64,000 nt of DNA from Mastigias papua (taxonomy: Eukaryota > Cnidaria > Scyphozoa > Rhizostomeae > Mastigiidae), in contig OZ025267.1 in the NCBI GenBank assembly GCA_964019165.1, positions 5,795,410-5,859,409 of the forward strand. Direction: 5' to 3'. This document shows, in pieces, positions 23,716-35,727 of the stretch. Under the pieces are notes generated by a model. It was given only the letters and a program-made list of their open reading frames with translations. It was not told where the DNA came from and ran no database searches. Within the stretch, counting starts at the first letter, position 1. Each line of letters starts with the position of its first letter. A program made the position numbers and the translations under genes.

Positions 23716-24309
23716 ATGATTGGGAACATACTGATTCTGTTTGTCTCCCTCAATGCCATCCATCTCTCGCAGCAAATGCCTGCAAACACTGCACATATTG
23801 AACGCTTCCTCGGTACCTTGAGCGGCGCAACAAGTAGCGTCCTTCGAGGAATTGAAGAGTGCTTGGAGCAATATATTAGTGATTCTGTTCTTGGAGGTCA
23901 GGAGGAAGATGGAAACGAGCGTAGAACAGAAAGTGAGACTGCGATATCATATAGATTATTTGAAGAATGCATTCGACTTTCCATGCAAACAGGAATAGTG
24001 CAAAAAGAGTACCTTCTGGATGAAAATAACCAACGGAAATCTAGCAGAGAAGCAGTCCAAGCATTAACCGCAGAAAGTGTTGAGATTGAAGATAATGAAG
24101 CCCCTACAGAGAACCAAAAGAACAATTTTGTAGAAAGATTGCTTGTGAAGCTGAGGGCACTAAAGCGACTCTTTACTACAAGGATTGCATCTGGCACAAA
24201 GCGTCGGTTTAGTCAGCAAAAACGTGTTGGGAACACCGCTCGTAGAATCAATGGAAGCAAAAAGGAGTCCATCGGGCCTCCATTTCCAGTTGGCCGCTTC
24301 GGGAAATAA
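23716..24309 (+). CDS. Putative secreted precursor of an amidated RF-type neuropeptide
   Basis: The product is a 197-residue protein read from an ATG placed directly after a splice acceptor (tttttgtcttag). The first 20 or so residues (MIGNILILFVSLNAIHLSQQ) form a hydrophobic signal peptide. The middle is acidic and repeat-free. The last third is rich in basic cleavage sites: KRLF..., KRR, QKR, ARR and SKK. The chain ends SKK-ESIGPPFPVGRF-GK-stop. Cleavage after KK, removal of K and amidation through G would give ESIGPPFPVGRF-amide, possibly with an N-terminal pyroglutamate. The stop codon overlaps an AATAAA at 24305-24310. The FPVGR core recalls echinoderm F-type SALMFamide-precursor peptides remembered as FPVGRVHRF-amide, but those precursors hold many peptides. 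I do not recognise the gene as a named family member. It could instead be a secreted protein of other function. Confidence 0.6.
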   Translation: MIGNILILFVSLNAIHLSQQMPANTAHIERFLGTLSGATSSVLRGIEECLEQYISDSVLGGQEEDGNERRTESETAISYRLFEECIRLSMQTGIVQKEYLLDENNQRKSSREAVQALTAESVEIEDNEAPTENQKNNFVERLLVKLRALKRLFTTRIASGTKRRFSQQKRVGNTARRINGSKKESIGPPFPVGRFGK

Positions 24310-25399
24310 ACGGTGTAAAAGAATAGAGAGGGTATAATCACCTTAGCATTATTTAGAAGCTTTCTTGATCGCTGTTATCATAATATCATATTTGTTCAAA
24401 TGATGTTCAGCTATATAGTTTGTTCATATTGGAGCTACATGCAGTCTTGGTCGTCTTTTTATTGTTACACCCTATTTCGCTGATATGCTTTGAAAGGTTA
24501 TGCAAATAGTCACTATTGCTAAATGATGTTTTTTTATGATGGATGAGTGATATCATCCCTTCGGAATTAGTAGGTAAACAAGCATAGCCGCCAAATGTTT
24601 GAGAGCCCTGTCAGGTCTATTTTCTCCCAACCTAATTGACCAATCATCATGCAAAATGGGCCTAGCTTTAGCAGCTTTAGCATGTGTGGTCAGAATCCTG
24701 CATGATGATTGGTCAATCAGATTGGGAGAAAATAGACCTGACAGGGTTCTCAAACATTTGGCAGCTATGCTAGGTAAACATAATATGTGAACCGAGGCAG
24801 TTAGTATTTACTCTAGACCTAATTACCTACCGGTGAATGATAGTAGCCGCTCAGGTTTCCAGAACCAACTACTAGCAGTTCAGAAATTGCCTTTCTTTGC
24901 AGCAAGTTGATTTACCTGTCAGACCAAATCGTTCAACCATAACTGAGGTAACATGTTGGTCAGTCTTTTCGAAGAGAGAATTGCTACAGGCTCAGAGAAG
25001 GATTTGGAAAGTTACTGTTTTTGAGTTATGATAAGGATGAGGAGAGATGATGCAAGTAACTTTAAATCTATCGATATTTTCATTATCGCGAACCCAAAAT
25101 AACTGCAAATTAAGGGTGTGTACTATCTTCTCTCCAAAATGCATCATTTATTGCACTTGAATCTCTGATATTTTTCAGTTTGTTTCAAAGAAACATACTG
25201 GAAATTATATATTTTTTGCGAGATAACTAAATTATTGTTACCAACGCTTGCCATCTCAATTTTTCGGAAAAGTATGACCCGTCAATACATAGACTACATG
25301 CAATAGCAGGGTTGTTTTTATATAGATTCCCTACAGTACATGCAAAATCTGATAAAGATGTTAAATCCTATCAATGTTTAGATATAGAAGAGTCTTTAC
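24310..25399. other. Intergenic between convergent genes
   Basis: It contains the MITE at 24581-24771. On the reverse strand, AATAAA (tttatt at 25147-25152) may be the polyadenylation signal of the flavoprotein gene, about 250 bases past its stop. Nothing else was recognised. Confidence 0.5.
24581..24771. mobile_element. Mutator-like MITE, 191 bp, with 9-bp target-site duplication
   Basis: The element begins agcatagccgccaaatgttt and ends with its near-perfect inverse. The terminal inverted repeats extend about 75 bp and leave only a short centre. The direct repeat aggtaaaca is at 24572-24580 and 24772-24780. A 9-bp duplication with long inverted repeats is typical of Mutator-like elements. 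A second copy lies at 18039-18248. Confidence 0.85.
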
Positions 25400-28300
25400 T
25401 TATTTTCTTGCTGGCATCTTTACTAAGCTTAGTAACAATTTATTATACTCCAGCACGCTCTTCAGAGATTCAAAGCTGACTGATGAACCAATGAACCAGG
25501 TCTTGTGGCTTCCTTGCATCTCTAAAATATCCCACAAGACACCATCTGTCACATCTTTGGTAGAATAATGAGGAAAGTATCGCCATACCTTTTGAGTTAC
25601 AATATCTACTTGGGAAGCCTGTGTGTTTTCAAAATGTCCCCAAGCCTTAAACAGTGGTTTGCAAGGACGTCTTGTGCTATACTGGTAAGCCATCTCGTAT
25701 CGCATGTTCCCACCAGGTATCTCTTCGCTACCACTGCTACCGACAGCAAATGCTTCTCTCGAGTTTCGCGATGCCCAAACCGACACGTTTCTTTTTTGGA
25801 CCACGTTGTCTAACCAGTAGGCCGTTGGGGTTGGCGCCCTCAACCCTGCAGGCAAAGATCATAATGCAAAAACTTGTACAAATATCAGAAAGCAGACATC
25901 AGAAAACAAAGCTAAAGATCAGAAGGCAAATGCTAGAAGGCAAATAATTAATATCCAATGCTATACAAGTGACTAATTTCTGAACTCTTGATCATTAACA
26001 TTTAAACTTTTATCATTCATCATATCATAGTATCATTGAGTGATATAAACCAGGGAACTGGACTATGGGCTTATGAATCTCTCTCCCTACTCTTGTTCTC
26101 AATCAAACTGCTTCACCGTATTACATATTCGTGTATACATCTCTTATGTTAGTATTGTGATCATAAGACATGCTTACTTTCTGTATGCGGTGATTACCAT
26201 GTTTTGGAATAATAGAACGGTTTTTGTCTAGTGATAAATGTTTTAAATGTGCAGTGATGAGACTATCATGTGATTCTTTCAAGTATTTTCGCTTTGCCAA
26301 TATAAAAATAGGAGACATTGAATGTAAAAGGGAGAAACTAAGGATGCCAGGCTACCATTGCTGACCTCAGTAAGACATGAATTATTGAAACATTGATAGC
26401 TTTGTGTCTAGGTACATACGCCAATAGCTCGAATTACTGATTAGTGTAACACATGGTTCATTTCTCCTATCTAAACCTAAGCATGGATTAACGCTTATTC
26501 TGCTGCCTACAGGGATGTCTGAGCATATTTTTGAATGGGGGGGACTGAGAACGAGTTGCAAGTCCATATGGGAGCATGCAACAACGGCGGTAGTTGGAAG
26601 GAGTAGAGAGTAAGGGGCGGGGTCCCTGAAAAATTTTGCAATCCACTCCCTATAATTCAGTAGGAATCTCCCTGTTTGAATATAGATATGCATCTTTTCT
26701 AGGTAGAAAATGGCAGATAACATCATTGAAATACTTGTGAGAAAACTGAGCAGACCTCTGTTACTCTATAAGGATTGTTGCCAGATCAGGTAAAATGATA
26801 GAGACATGCCTTTCCAAAGCAATGAGATCATTCTAAGCGCTAGGTGACCAAGAACGCACACCCTTCCCTTACTCTACATGTTTACGAGACTTTTGGATTA
26901 GTCTATAGCACCATGTCTTGAAATAATTTGGGGTATTTCCCTCCAGTAAGCCCAGATGACTCCACCACTGGTACTTCCTGAAGGTGAGTGAACTTTAACC
27001 AAAAGGAATCTACCTTGTATTTGAGCGAATGACTCAATCTTGACATCATTCGCTAGCAGAAAATTGGAGAGCATCAGGCCCCCAGCCACCACCTGCCCCC
27101 TGTGTGCTTGACCTACAACGTTTATGCAGTGCCAGGTAGCTATTAGAAATTCCCTGAAGCCATCTCCTAATTCAGATATAAGTCTTCTTTGTGTCAGAAC
27201 CAGTACTAGTTGTAGTAATGAGTACGATCAATATCGTAACAAGGAACAAGTTGGAAATGCTATACAATTCGCTGACCAACATCACCTTCATCATTAATTT
27301 AAATCTCAAGATTTCATCATCTCATCTATTCTTCCGAGGTGGAACTTGAAACTTCTGTTCGAATGTATAGAACAATATGTCCAAAGCTATTTCAATTTTT
27401 CTTTCAAGTACTTCAGCAGCAATCTTGCTGTAAAAAAGAATTCTTACAATCGTCTCTCTCTCGCTACCACTTCTGCATGCTCAGTCTGTCTCCAATCTGA
27501 GTCCCCACCACATAATTTCTAGCGGTAAGTCCTTTTTGGAAGATGATAGATGTACCTGGCGACAGTAGAATTAATAAATGGCTTCGAAGCCCATATCAAG
27601 ATCCAGAGTGAACATAATACTGATAAGTATCGCCCCCCTATTTGGACCTTCTAGGAACGGTATTCCGATGTTACGTTTAATCATCTCTCTATGAATGCTA
27701 TCGGTATATTTGGTAGATCCCCTGATTCCTTCTCATCGATGCTTGATGATTTGCACTCATCAACAGCAGATCATTTTGAAAGCATCGAGCATTGCTATAC
27801 TATACACTTACTAGCAAATCTTGACCACATCCTGAGCTATTTGATTTTTAGACGCCATAGGTGTATTTGTTTATTACTTCTCCCTTTATTTGTTTACTTG
27901 CTTGTCTTTTTTGCTTTTTGCATATGTTGCTAACCGGATAGTTACATGTATCAGTATTAAATTTTAATTTGCATAAGCAAGCGATGCAAGTATGCACTAC
28001 CTTGCAAAAGAGAGGTGTTTGACTTTATACATGGAAGTACTGTTACAATATTTTGAAACTTCCATATCTTAGTAGCCAGCAACAGTATAGTTTGTTAGAC
28101 GGTTACAAGTCAAGTTACAGGCTAGTTACAAGTGGGACATCGCAGGAATCCTGTTTAGGCCCATTACTGTTCATCGTGTATCTAAAAGACTTTGAATCGT
28201 GCCTAAAATTCTCTAAGGCTACCCTGTATGCGGATGACAAGGAAGTCACATTCTTATCAAATGAGCTTGGATATCTCATGCAGAGCTTTCAAGAGGAACT

Positions 28301-31168
28301 AGAAACACATCTCGGAGCGGATGAGCACAAGTCAGTTAAGTATACACCTCGAGAAAACTAAGTTCATAGTAACAGGCCATCTTCGAAGGCAGAGCAACCT
28401 GCCAGAGTTACTACCAGTTTACTTGGATGATACTAGAGTACAGCAGGTTCATAAAACGAAGTATCTAGGACTTGCTGTAGATGATAATCTAAGTTAGAAT
28501 GAACAATACAAATCAGTCAAGGGCAAACTAGCTGATGGCCTATCATCATTCAGGAAAATAAAACCATATTACCACAATCTCAACTGCGTAATGTGTATCA
28601 AGCTCTTATTGAAAGCCACTTGCGGTATGCTAACGTTGTATGGGGAGCCCTCTCTTATACTAAACATAGCACGTGGCAAAAATATCAGAACAGAGCATTC
28701 GATTTGATAGAGTCTGCGAGAGTAAAGGATGCTTGGAACAAGAACTCCCTGAAAGTAAATCATCTAATGACTTATGGCAGGTAATGACCAAGAAAGTTTT
28801 CAATCAACTATTCCATGAAAACCTGCAAAACAAGTTTGTAGAAGGAACTGTCATATCTAAATACAACACAAGGAACAGCATGGACCTCCGTGTGCAAAGA
28901 CTGAAATTAGAACATAACAAAAAACGTTTCTTGTACAAATGTCCAAAAGTCTGGGATAGTATCCCTCAACCCATTAGAGATACCGAATCGATTGTACAAT
29001 TAAAGAAAGCTTAAACGTCGCCTTATGAGCTGAGAGAAACTAAACATATGTAATCCATGTAAGACCAGTTTTTAGGACAATTCTCTCGGTACTCTTGCGG
29101 CAGCTCCATTTTAATCTAATTTGATATAACAATGCAAATTTTTCTTTTTTAGAGTAATTTACTTTTATAAAGCAACTCAATGGATATCGTGGGCAAATAT
29201 GATTATATGAAAACATTGACAGTGCAAAAATAAAATTTGCTGGAGCAAAGGGTATACATGAATCTATTTTAGAAACAGAATAATATATGCATGACCATTA
29301 CTCCTCCTTTTGCATGCTCACCTTTTCTAAGAAAGCTACAAAAAGAATGGGTAATGGCTAGCAAAATTTGGTAACCAGATCATAAAGTATTCAAAAAGCA
29401 GCATAGACCAGTCATTATTATCACTATTGCACGAGTTTATGTCTACCGACTACCTGTTTCTGTGCGCGAGGCAGCCACACTCTTCAACAGTGACGTGTCA
29501 AGGACTCTTTAGTAGGGGTATAGCAAAAGTCATTTACCGACAGGTGTGGATAAGACACTCTAATTACCGATAAGGCACTATACATGCTGACAAGCCACAA
29601 TCGTTACGAAAACTTTAACACGAGCCTAAGAATTACCGATGGTTCTGTGAAAAATTGGGGTGTCACACCCCACATCTTCACTTCGGCATGTCCCTGCTCC
29701 TCAGTTTGGGGTGACTGTGCATTTACCAAAAAGCTAATTCATTCGCTTACCTCCATCAAGCCCAATCAAAGTTGAAATCAAGTAAACGGTGTTGGTTGAA
29801 TGAAATGCATTTTGCTCATCTGATGTTGGTGGATCGAAAACTGTAAGACTCAATTTTGACTCAGGAGTCCAGATGAGAAAGTCATAATGCTTATGAGTTC
29901 CATTTACAAAGATGGTTACCCCACGTGAGTCGCGGGTCACCTTTGTGATCTGGCTGTTTAATTGGATTCTCAAATGTTCTTTAGCCGCAACTAACTCCCA
30001 AAGGTTCTGAAAACCAATCTTCAGCAGGTACGGCCTAACTGCAAAACAAATGTGATGCAATATTGTTACAGAAGGTACAAATATGAAAACATTTATGAAC
30101 CTATAGGAACTGGGGAGACTAGGAAGGCTTTAGCTACCCTTTTCAATAAATTATCATCCCCTATCTAGTTTACCTTTAACTCTAGATCCTTCCTGATTTC
30201 GTTCTTCAGCACCATACTATTCAGTAAAAATTTTGTTTAGAAGATGCTTTTTAGACACTCTAGAGGGTAGTATTTTAAAAGGTTTTCTCCCGTGTAGGAC
30301 CAAATATTGATGGGTCCTGATACGTTAGCAGACGAAGCCCTACGACATTGTTCAAACGCCTGGTTCGGTTACATTCAACGGTAACGAGGGTGTCTCTGTC
30401 TGTTGGCCTCACTATCAATCACAATATCGTATTCATTTAGTACCGTACCCATTATCTTCTTCGTGCAAATGGATGACCACTACACTTGAAATCGCGCTGC
30501 ACTCATTTTAACCCGCTCTCGTTTAAACGGGTTCTGCAACTAATATTGACTTCTCACTTTCTCTTTTTCATGATAGTTTACTTAAGCTTCCATCTCAGAG
30601 GATAGTAATACACAAACTACCCCCTGTTTTATCGCAATGCCAAGTGCTAACTATAATAGTGTTTACTACAATTTTGTTCCTTGTTGTCCAAACTTTTTCC
30701 ATAAAGCAAGTTATAGCTTAACGGGTGTTAGCTCTGCGGTGCATTTTTTAAATGAACCTCTGTATAAAGGGATCCACATGTAAAAGGCTAAAATGATCAA
30801 GGAACTTCTACTACTAAAGACAAGACTTTTCAATTTCAAATATCTTTATGACCTTAAACAACAGAGAATCAATGAAGGCTTATTCCCATGAATTATGTAT
30901 TACCCATATAGCATAAATTATGTATTATCCCTAAGTGTTTCATAAAGGAGCTTACGTTAATATGTACAATATAAATAGTACTACTCTGTCTTAGCACTTA
31001 ACGCCCACAGTGCCTTTAATACTAAATTTGTAGTTAAAATCAAGAAACTGTTAAGGAACTTATAGTACTACGATAAGGTCAAGAGAAATCCAACAATAAA
31101 TGGCTTTAAAAACTAAGCCTTGATCTAGATTCCTTATAAATATGAAGTACTTATGTAAGAAGAGTGAA

Positions 31169-31204
<36 letters not shown>

Positions 31205-32997
31205 AAATATATTGATACGAAGAATCGTTATCTATTTACTTTCTGTATCTTGCCCAGATGCTAACGCAAGCAAACTCTGCAGAAGAAATGGAGTATTCCA
31301 CATCATCCCATAGAGGGCGCCAATCTCATCCAGGTAGCCATACCCTTGCAATGTATGGGTAAGTAACAGTAAAGGACGTAGGCCATCCAAGTTATTTCTT
31401 TTAAGGAACTCCATATATGAGCAGCTGAGGTTTCTTAAAGTATCCTCTGACGGCCTGGGCATTAGCTCAAATTCGTAAGTACCGAATAGTTCGTAGTGTT
31501 TACGCGAGTATTCAATGACAAGCTCACTTAGTTTCCTGATGGCCTCTTCTTCTTTATAAATTCCAAAATGATTCATGATTTCCATAATCACATATTCCGG
31601 ATACGATATTGGGACATTTAAATTATCAAGCCAAACAGAACCGAACATTCTCGGGACAAGTTCATCAGGTGATGTATAACTTTTTATTATCTCCATCACA
31701 TTGTTTTCATAGCCAGGCCCAATACAACATGACCCAAGTTCTTGTATGAATCCACTGGGGTCTTCCACTGTCATTGATTTACCACCAATTCTGCCCTCCT
31801 TCTCATATATATGAATCTTAGTGAAGCCTTTCCTCTTCAGCCTCCTTGCCATATCGATACCAGAAGCGCCAGCTCCAATGATGACAATTTTATCGTCGAA
31901 GCTGCTAGGGCCATTTATCTGCAGTGGTTGACCAGTCTTGGTGTAAAAGCTAGAATTCAAAAAGCTATAGATATTTTTCCCACTATATCATGATTAACAT
32001 GTGTATTGCATCAAAAAGCGGAAGCACTTTTGTTTAGCATACTGGAAGTACTTTTTCATCCGTGATTCCACTGCACAGTTAAATATTGTATTGTTTTACG
32101 AAAAATGTGGTTGAAAAACAAACGAGGCTCTCTTGAGTTTGGTATGAGAGGAAATTATGAAGTCTCCTTTGAATTTTTCAGTCAAAAATTGCAAACGAGA
32201 CCAAGAATGATTTAGAACTGAATTATATGCAAATTGCTTAGTAACTTTTTAGCATTGTCTCAAGTAGGATTGTCAAACAACCTTTCTTCGAGGAGGAATC
32301 ACTTAAAGATTTAGGTTACAGACAGAGGCCACATTTAGCTTGGTATAGTAAACACGATATATTTCTATAGGAAATTATGTATAGCTATATAGGCCGCAGT
32401 GTGCATTGTAGGGGAATTGTCCAAGACGTTACTGTGCTAATATACAGTTTGGCCACGCCCTGCCAGAACTTTTTATGTCCACACCCAGTAACTATCTAAA
32501 ATTTCTGGTATTGCTTTCTGTTGCTTGACTTGTAGTCTTATATGAGTGAAAGATATTTCTGGTATCGATTTAGCTGAAAATTCATTCAAAGAAAGATAGT
32601 AACAACATAAGAATACCTTCAAGAACTAACATAAAGCCAACTTTACCGAGCTTTCTGAGCACATTTAGAGTTCAAACGCAAAAGGCGACACGCCCATCTT
32701 ATCCTGGGAGACAGTGGATCGGGTAAGACCGTAATAAAATGGAAGCAAGACGTGTTGTTTACGCTTGACTGAGAAATTCCACACCATAGCATCAAAGAGA
32801 GGTCTCTCAAGCAAACGATCCGAACAAGTAATGTTTTGCATACCAAAGAAGTTTGCTTATATGTACATCTAAGTTTGACAGTAAAACTCTAAGGTATGGT
32901 ATCAGATACTCCGTTGAGTCAAACCAGCGCAACACACACACACAAACATACACGCACAAACACACACGCGCACACAAACACACATGCGCACACACAA

Positions 32998-33038
<41 letters not shown>

Positions 33039-33077
33039 AATACACAAACACACACACACACACACACACTCACACAA

Positions 33078-33118
<41 letters not shown>

Positions 33119-33256
33119 CACAACAACAGCATATTATAAAGTAAAGTACTGAATGCATAATTTTTCAAAAGACAATTTAAGAACTTACTGGCTGGCTCTT
33201 GTACCCACTGTGCACAGCAGCAGCAGCAGAATTAAACCGATGCTCATTGGGACCAT
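25400..33256 (-). CDS. Secreted/ER FAD-dependent amine-oxidase-like oxidoreductase
   Basis: Four reverse-strand coding exons join in phase: 33256-33189, 31949-31240, 30038-29751 and 25845-25400. They total 1,512 nt, or 503 residues plus TAA. Exon 1 encodes a signal peptide (MVPMSIGLILLLLLCTVG) whose leucines come from a CTG run. Residues 43-53 carry the FAD-binding KIVIIGAGASG, with the ribose-binding Glu at 72 and the GG-doublet motif RIGGK at 76-80, as in flavin amine oxidases. The C-terminus has FIGSSVSFESLKSVLEYN, the usual place of the second flavin-contact motif. There is no cysteine for covalent flavin as in monoamine oxidases. The substrate is unknown. The protein belongs to an unnamed class seen in varied eukaryotes and bacteria (from memory). 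Intron 3 (3.9 kb) holds LINE remains and intron 1 a long CA repeat. Confidence 0.85.
28045..29015 (+). pseudogene. LINE reverse-transcriptase fragment (CR1/L2/Jockey-like)
   Basis: Frames joined across shifts read like a non-LTR reverse transcriptase. LLDGYKSSYRLVTSG is followed by SCLGPLLFIVYLKDFE (usually GSILGPLLFLIYINDL), then LYADD, the catalytic YADD box, and later TKYLGLAVDDNL and a C-terminal IRDTESIVQLKKALKRRL-like tail. Frameshifts and at least one in-frame stop (near 28497) break it. It sits in intron 3 of the flavoprotein gene, on the opposite strand to it. Confidence 0.85.
31167..31210. repeat. Tetranucleotide microsatellite (AAAT)n
   Basis: About ten aaat units with one interruption lie in intron 2 of the flavoprotein gene, just downstream of the exon-2 donor on the reverse strand. 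Confidence 0.95.
32931..33122. repeat. CA-rich microsatellite, about 190 bp
   Basis: (ca)n is interrupted regularly by caaaca and a few cgca units. It lies in intron 1 of the flavoprotein gene. The long Cys/Val and Thr/His frames over it are artefacts of the repeat. Confidence 0.95.
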
Positions 33257-35692
33257 GGTCAATTTTGGACTTTGAATGTCGTATCACACTTATATGTAGA
33301 ACGCAAGGTTAATGATAAGGAAGATTAGTGCGCAAAGCAAATTAAGAGAGTGAAAAAGACATTAAATCAAACAGCAAGCTTATTACGTTTGCTATTTTCT
33401 AAATTTCCCGGCCCTTTTTGACAGAACTTTCAAGTGTCATTCATTTCATTGCCTATCAGCTGGCATCAATTGTTTGCTTTCTCAGAAGCAGAGCAAATCT
33501 TCCTCTGTACACGAGGGGATGACTCTCAATGAGAAAGCTAAATTTGCAAACACGCTATTATCAATTGCAAATAGCTTTGTTGGATCGATTGAAAGTGATT
33601 CGAGTTCATTTCAATCTCATTAAGATATCGGTGACATCTAAGGCTAGGAGATTGTATTTATTTCCTTGTAACGAAAATCACCGAAGGAATATCAACTCAC
33701 ACACGATCAATCCTTCCATTCGCAAGGCTGACGATCAGAATTCTTGAGTCGTAAATCACGCAGGAGATTCAGTACCAATGCCCATTTTAAGGAAAATTTC
33801 CAAGATCATACTATGCCACGAGAAACCCCAAACACGTCCTACACAAATTTTTGGTAATCATGCCCTGTGACTCTCCAAAACCTAATATATTACGATTTGT
33901 TGCTTGAAGTTACGCTACGTGGTGTTAAAAGGTCTTTATGACATACTATACACTGTCACTGATGGATATCATTTGGATTGATGGTGAAGCATGGTAAAAA
34001 AGGAAACTTAACATTTTCAAAATTATCAAAGGTCGACCACATTTTTAAATTTTCAAGACTACACTCTCGTTACCGTTCTGTAGTAGGCCTAACTTTGAAT
34101 ATTCACAGCTCTACTTTATAGCCAGGCCCAAATTTCTTCTATTAGAAGAACGTAGTACTCGAATGCTTAAAAAGCTAAGATAGTTCAGTACTCTCTTACT
34201 GAGACCTTAGAAGGTTGATAAGTCATGTACGTTTAAAATTCCAATATTCACAATCGTCGCTTTTAGTGAATTTGTGTAGACTTCTTGTGGTTGCTAATAT
34301 AGTAGAGTGTTGTGCCTGTCTGTCTGTCTAGCAATGTAGAGTTAAACAAGCTCTACTATTCCTGCAAAGAAAATCCTAGCACTAGGCAAAAAGAACTTCC
34401 TTGCAAAAAAGTGCGTACACGTATTTGTTTTACAAGAAACAAGTATATAAGAAACATGTGACTGAAATGAGGTAAAAAATTCAGAAACATTTAAAAAACA
34501 CAGGCAGGGTGAGTTTCACAAGTGCACTTGAAAAGTCTGTTTTTGTGAAAAGTTTCCAATTGAACTGGAAGCATTTAACAAACGTTATCCGCCTGTTAAA
34601 CGCTTTTAACTTAAATTTCTCGTCTCGTAGCTGCTCTGTTGCTATAGGAAATTTCAGTTGTAAGGCTGGATTTGACAAAATATAAGGGGGCATCCATGAA
34701 GTTTGCTTCTAGTGCACAATAACGTGTATTCCATTAGTACAACTTTCTGCACAGCTATTAAAGGAAAAATTTGCTAAGAAGTGGAAAGTTTATAAAGCTA
34801 GATACGATTTTATTCAAACTATAGGTGAAGAAATCAGGGCATACAGTAAGCTCCATTTATTTCATGTTTCATGCTGCCCGAAGTTTAAAGTTGTATTTAG
34901 AGACAGATGGGCATCAAAATTCTATATGCATTTGACTTTTACGTAATACTCAATGATTCCAAATCATATAGAAGCTGTATGGAATGGAAAGTCTCCTATC
35001 AATAGTTTTCTTGTTCGTAGCATTTCATTACCCACTAATAATGTAAATCCATCCATTCAACTATTCCTAAACTTTGGGTTTGTTTTAGTTTTTAGATTGT
35101 TAGTACAACGACCAGTTGCCATAAGCTATCTCGAGAATTTACATTTTCACGTTTTGATGAATCACAAATTTTCATATTTCCTTTTACAAATATTTGTAGC
35201 TCTATCTTTTAGTCAAGTCAGTATGAAGGACAAATTTGCAAATCCAGACAACCAACAGCAGTAGTTCTGTACAGTTTTAGAGTTTGAATGAAAGAAGAAA
35301 GAAATATAAAATAGTAATGATGTCATGGGCAGCGAGAAAAGAATCCATGATTATTTTTTATAATATTTTAAGGCTTTCTCCTCTGTCTCACTTCACGTTT
35401 GTTAATGGTTATAATATAGATTCCTTGAGTTAGGCGTTTATAAATGACGATTCCATTTAGTAGTATTAGAAGATAGAAGCCTTTACTCAATGCATTGTAT
35501 GGTACATGCTAAATCATAAATCTTACATTGATTTAAAGTCCCCTACTATCACAGTGCCAGTTTTTGGCAGGGCCAGGGGCACTTGCCCCTTGAAGTATAA
35601 TCCACAAATTTGCAAATATCCTCCAATGAGCATCATTTCATATCTTAACTTTAACATTTAATGCCCACCCCTTCCTTTATCTATATTTATCT

Positions 35693-35727
35693 ACTGATGA
35701 TGGCTTGATTCGAGTCGAAACGTTTAG
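35693..35727 (+). other. Hammerhead-ribozyme-like core (degenerate)
   Basis: CTGATGA matches the conserved core. It is followed by a weak stem (GGCT/AGTC), GAAAC, a loop gttta and GTC, which would be the cleavage site after a two-base-pair stem III. Flanks do not form a stem I. It is probably the terminal region of a Penelope-like element copy. Confidence 0.35.

Noticed and set aside
32807..33158. Long Cys/Val-rich and Thr/His-rich open frames on both strands
   Set aside because: They are translations of the CA microsatellite and carry no other signal.
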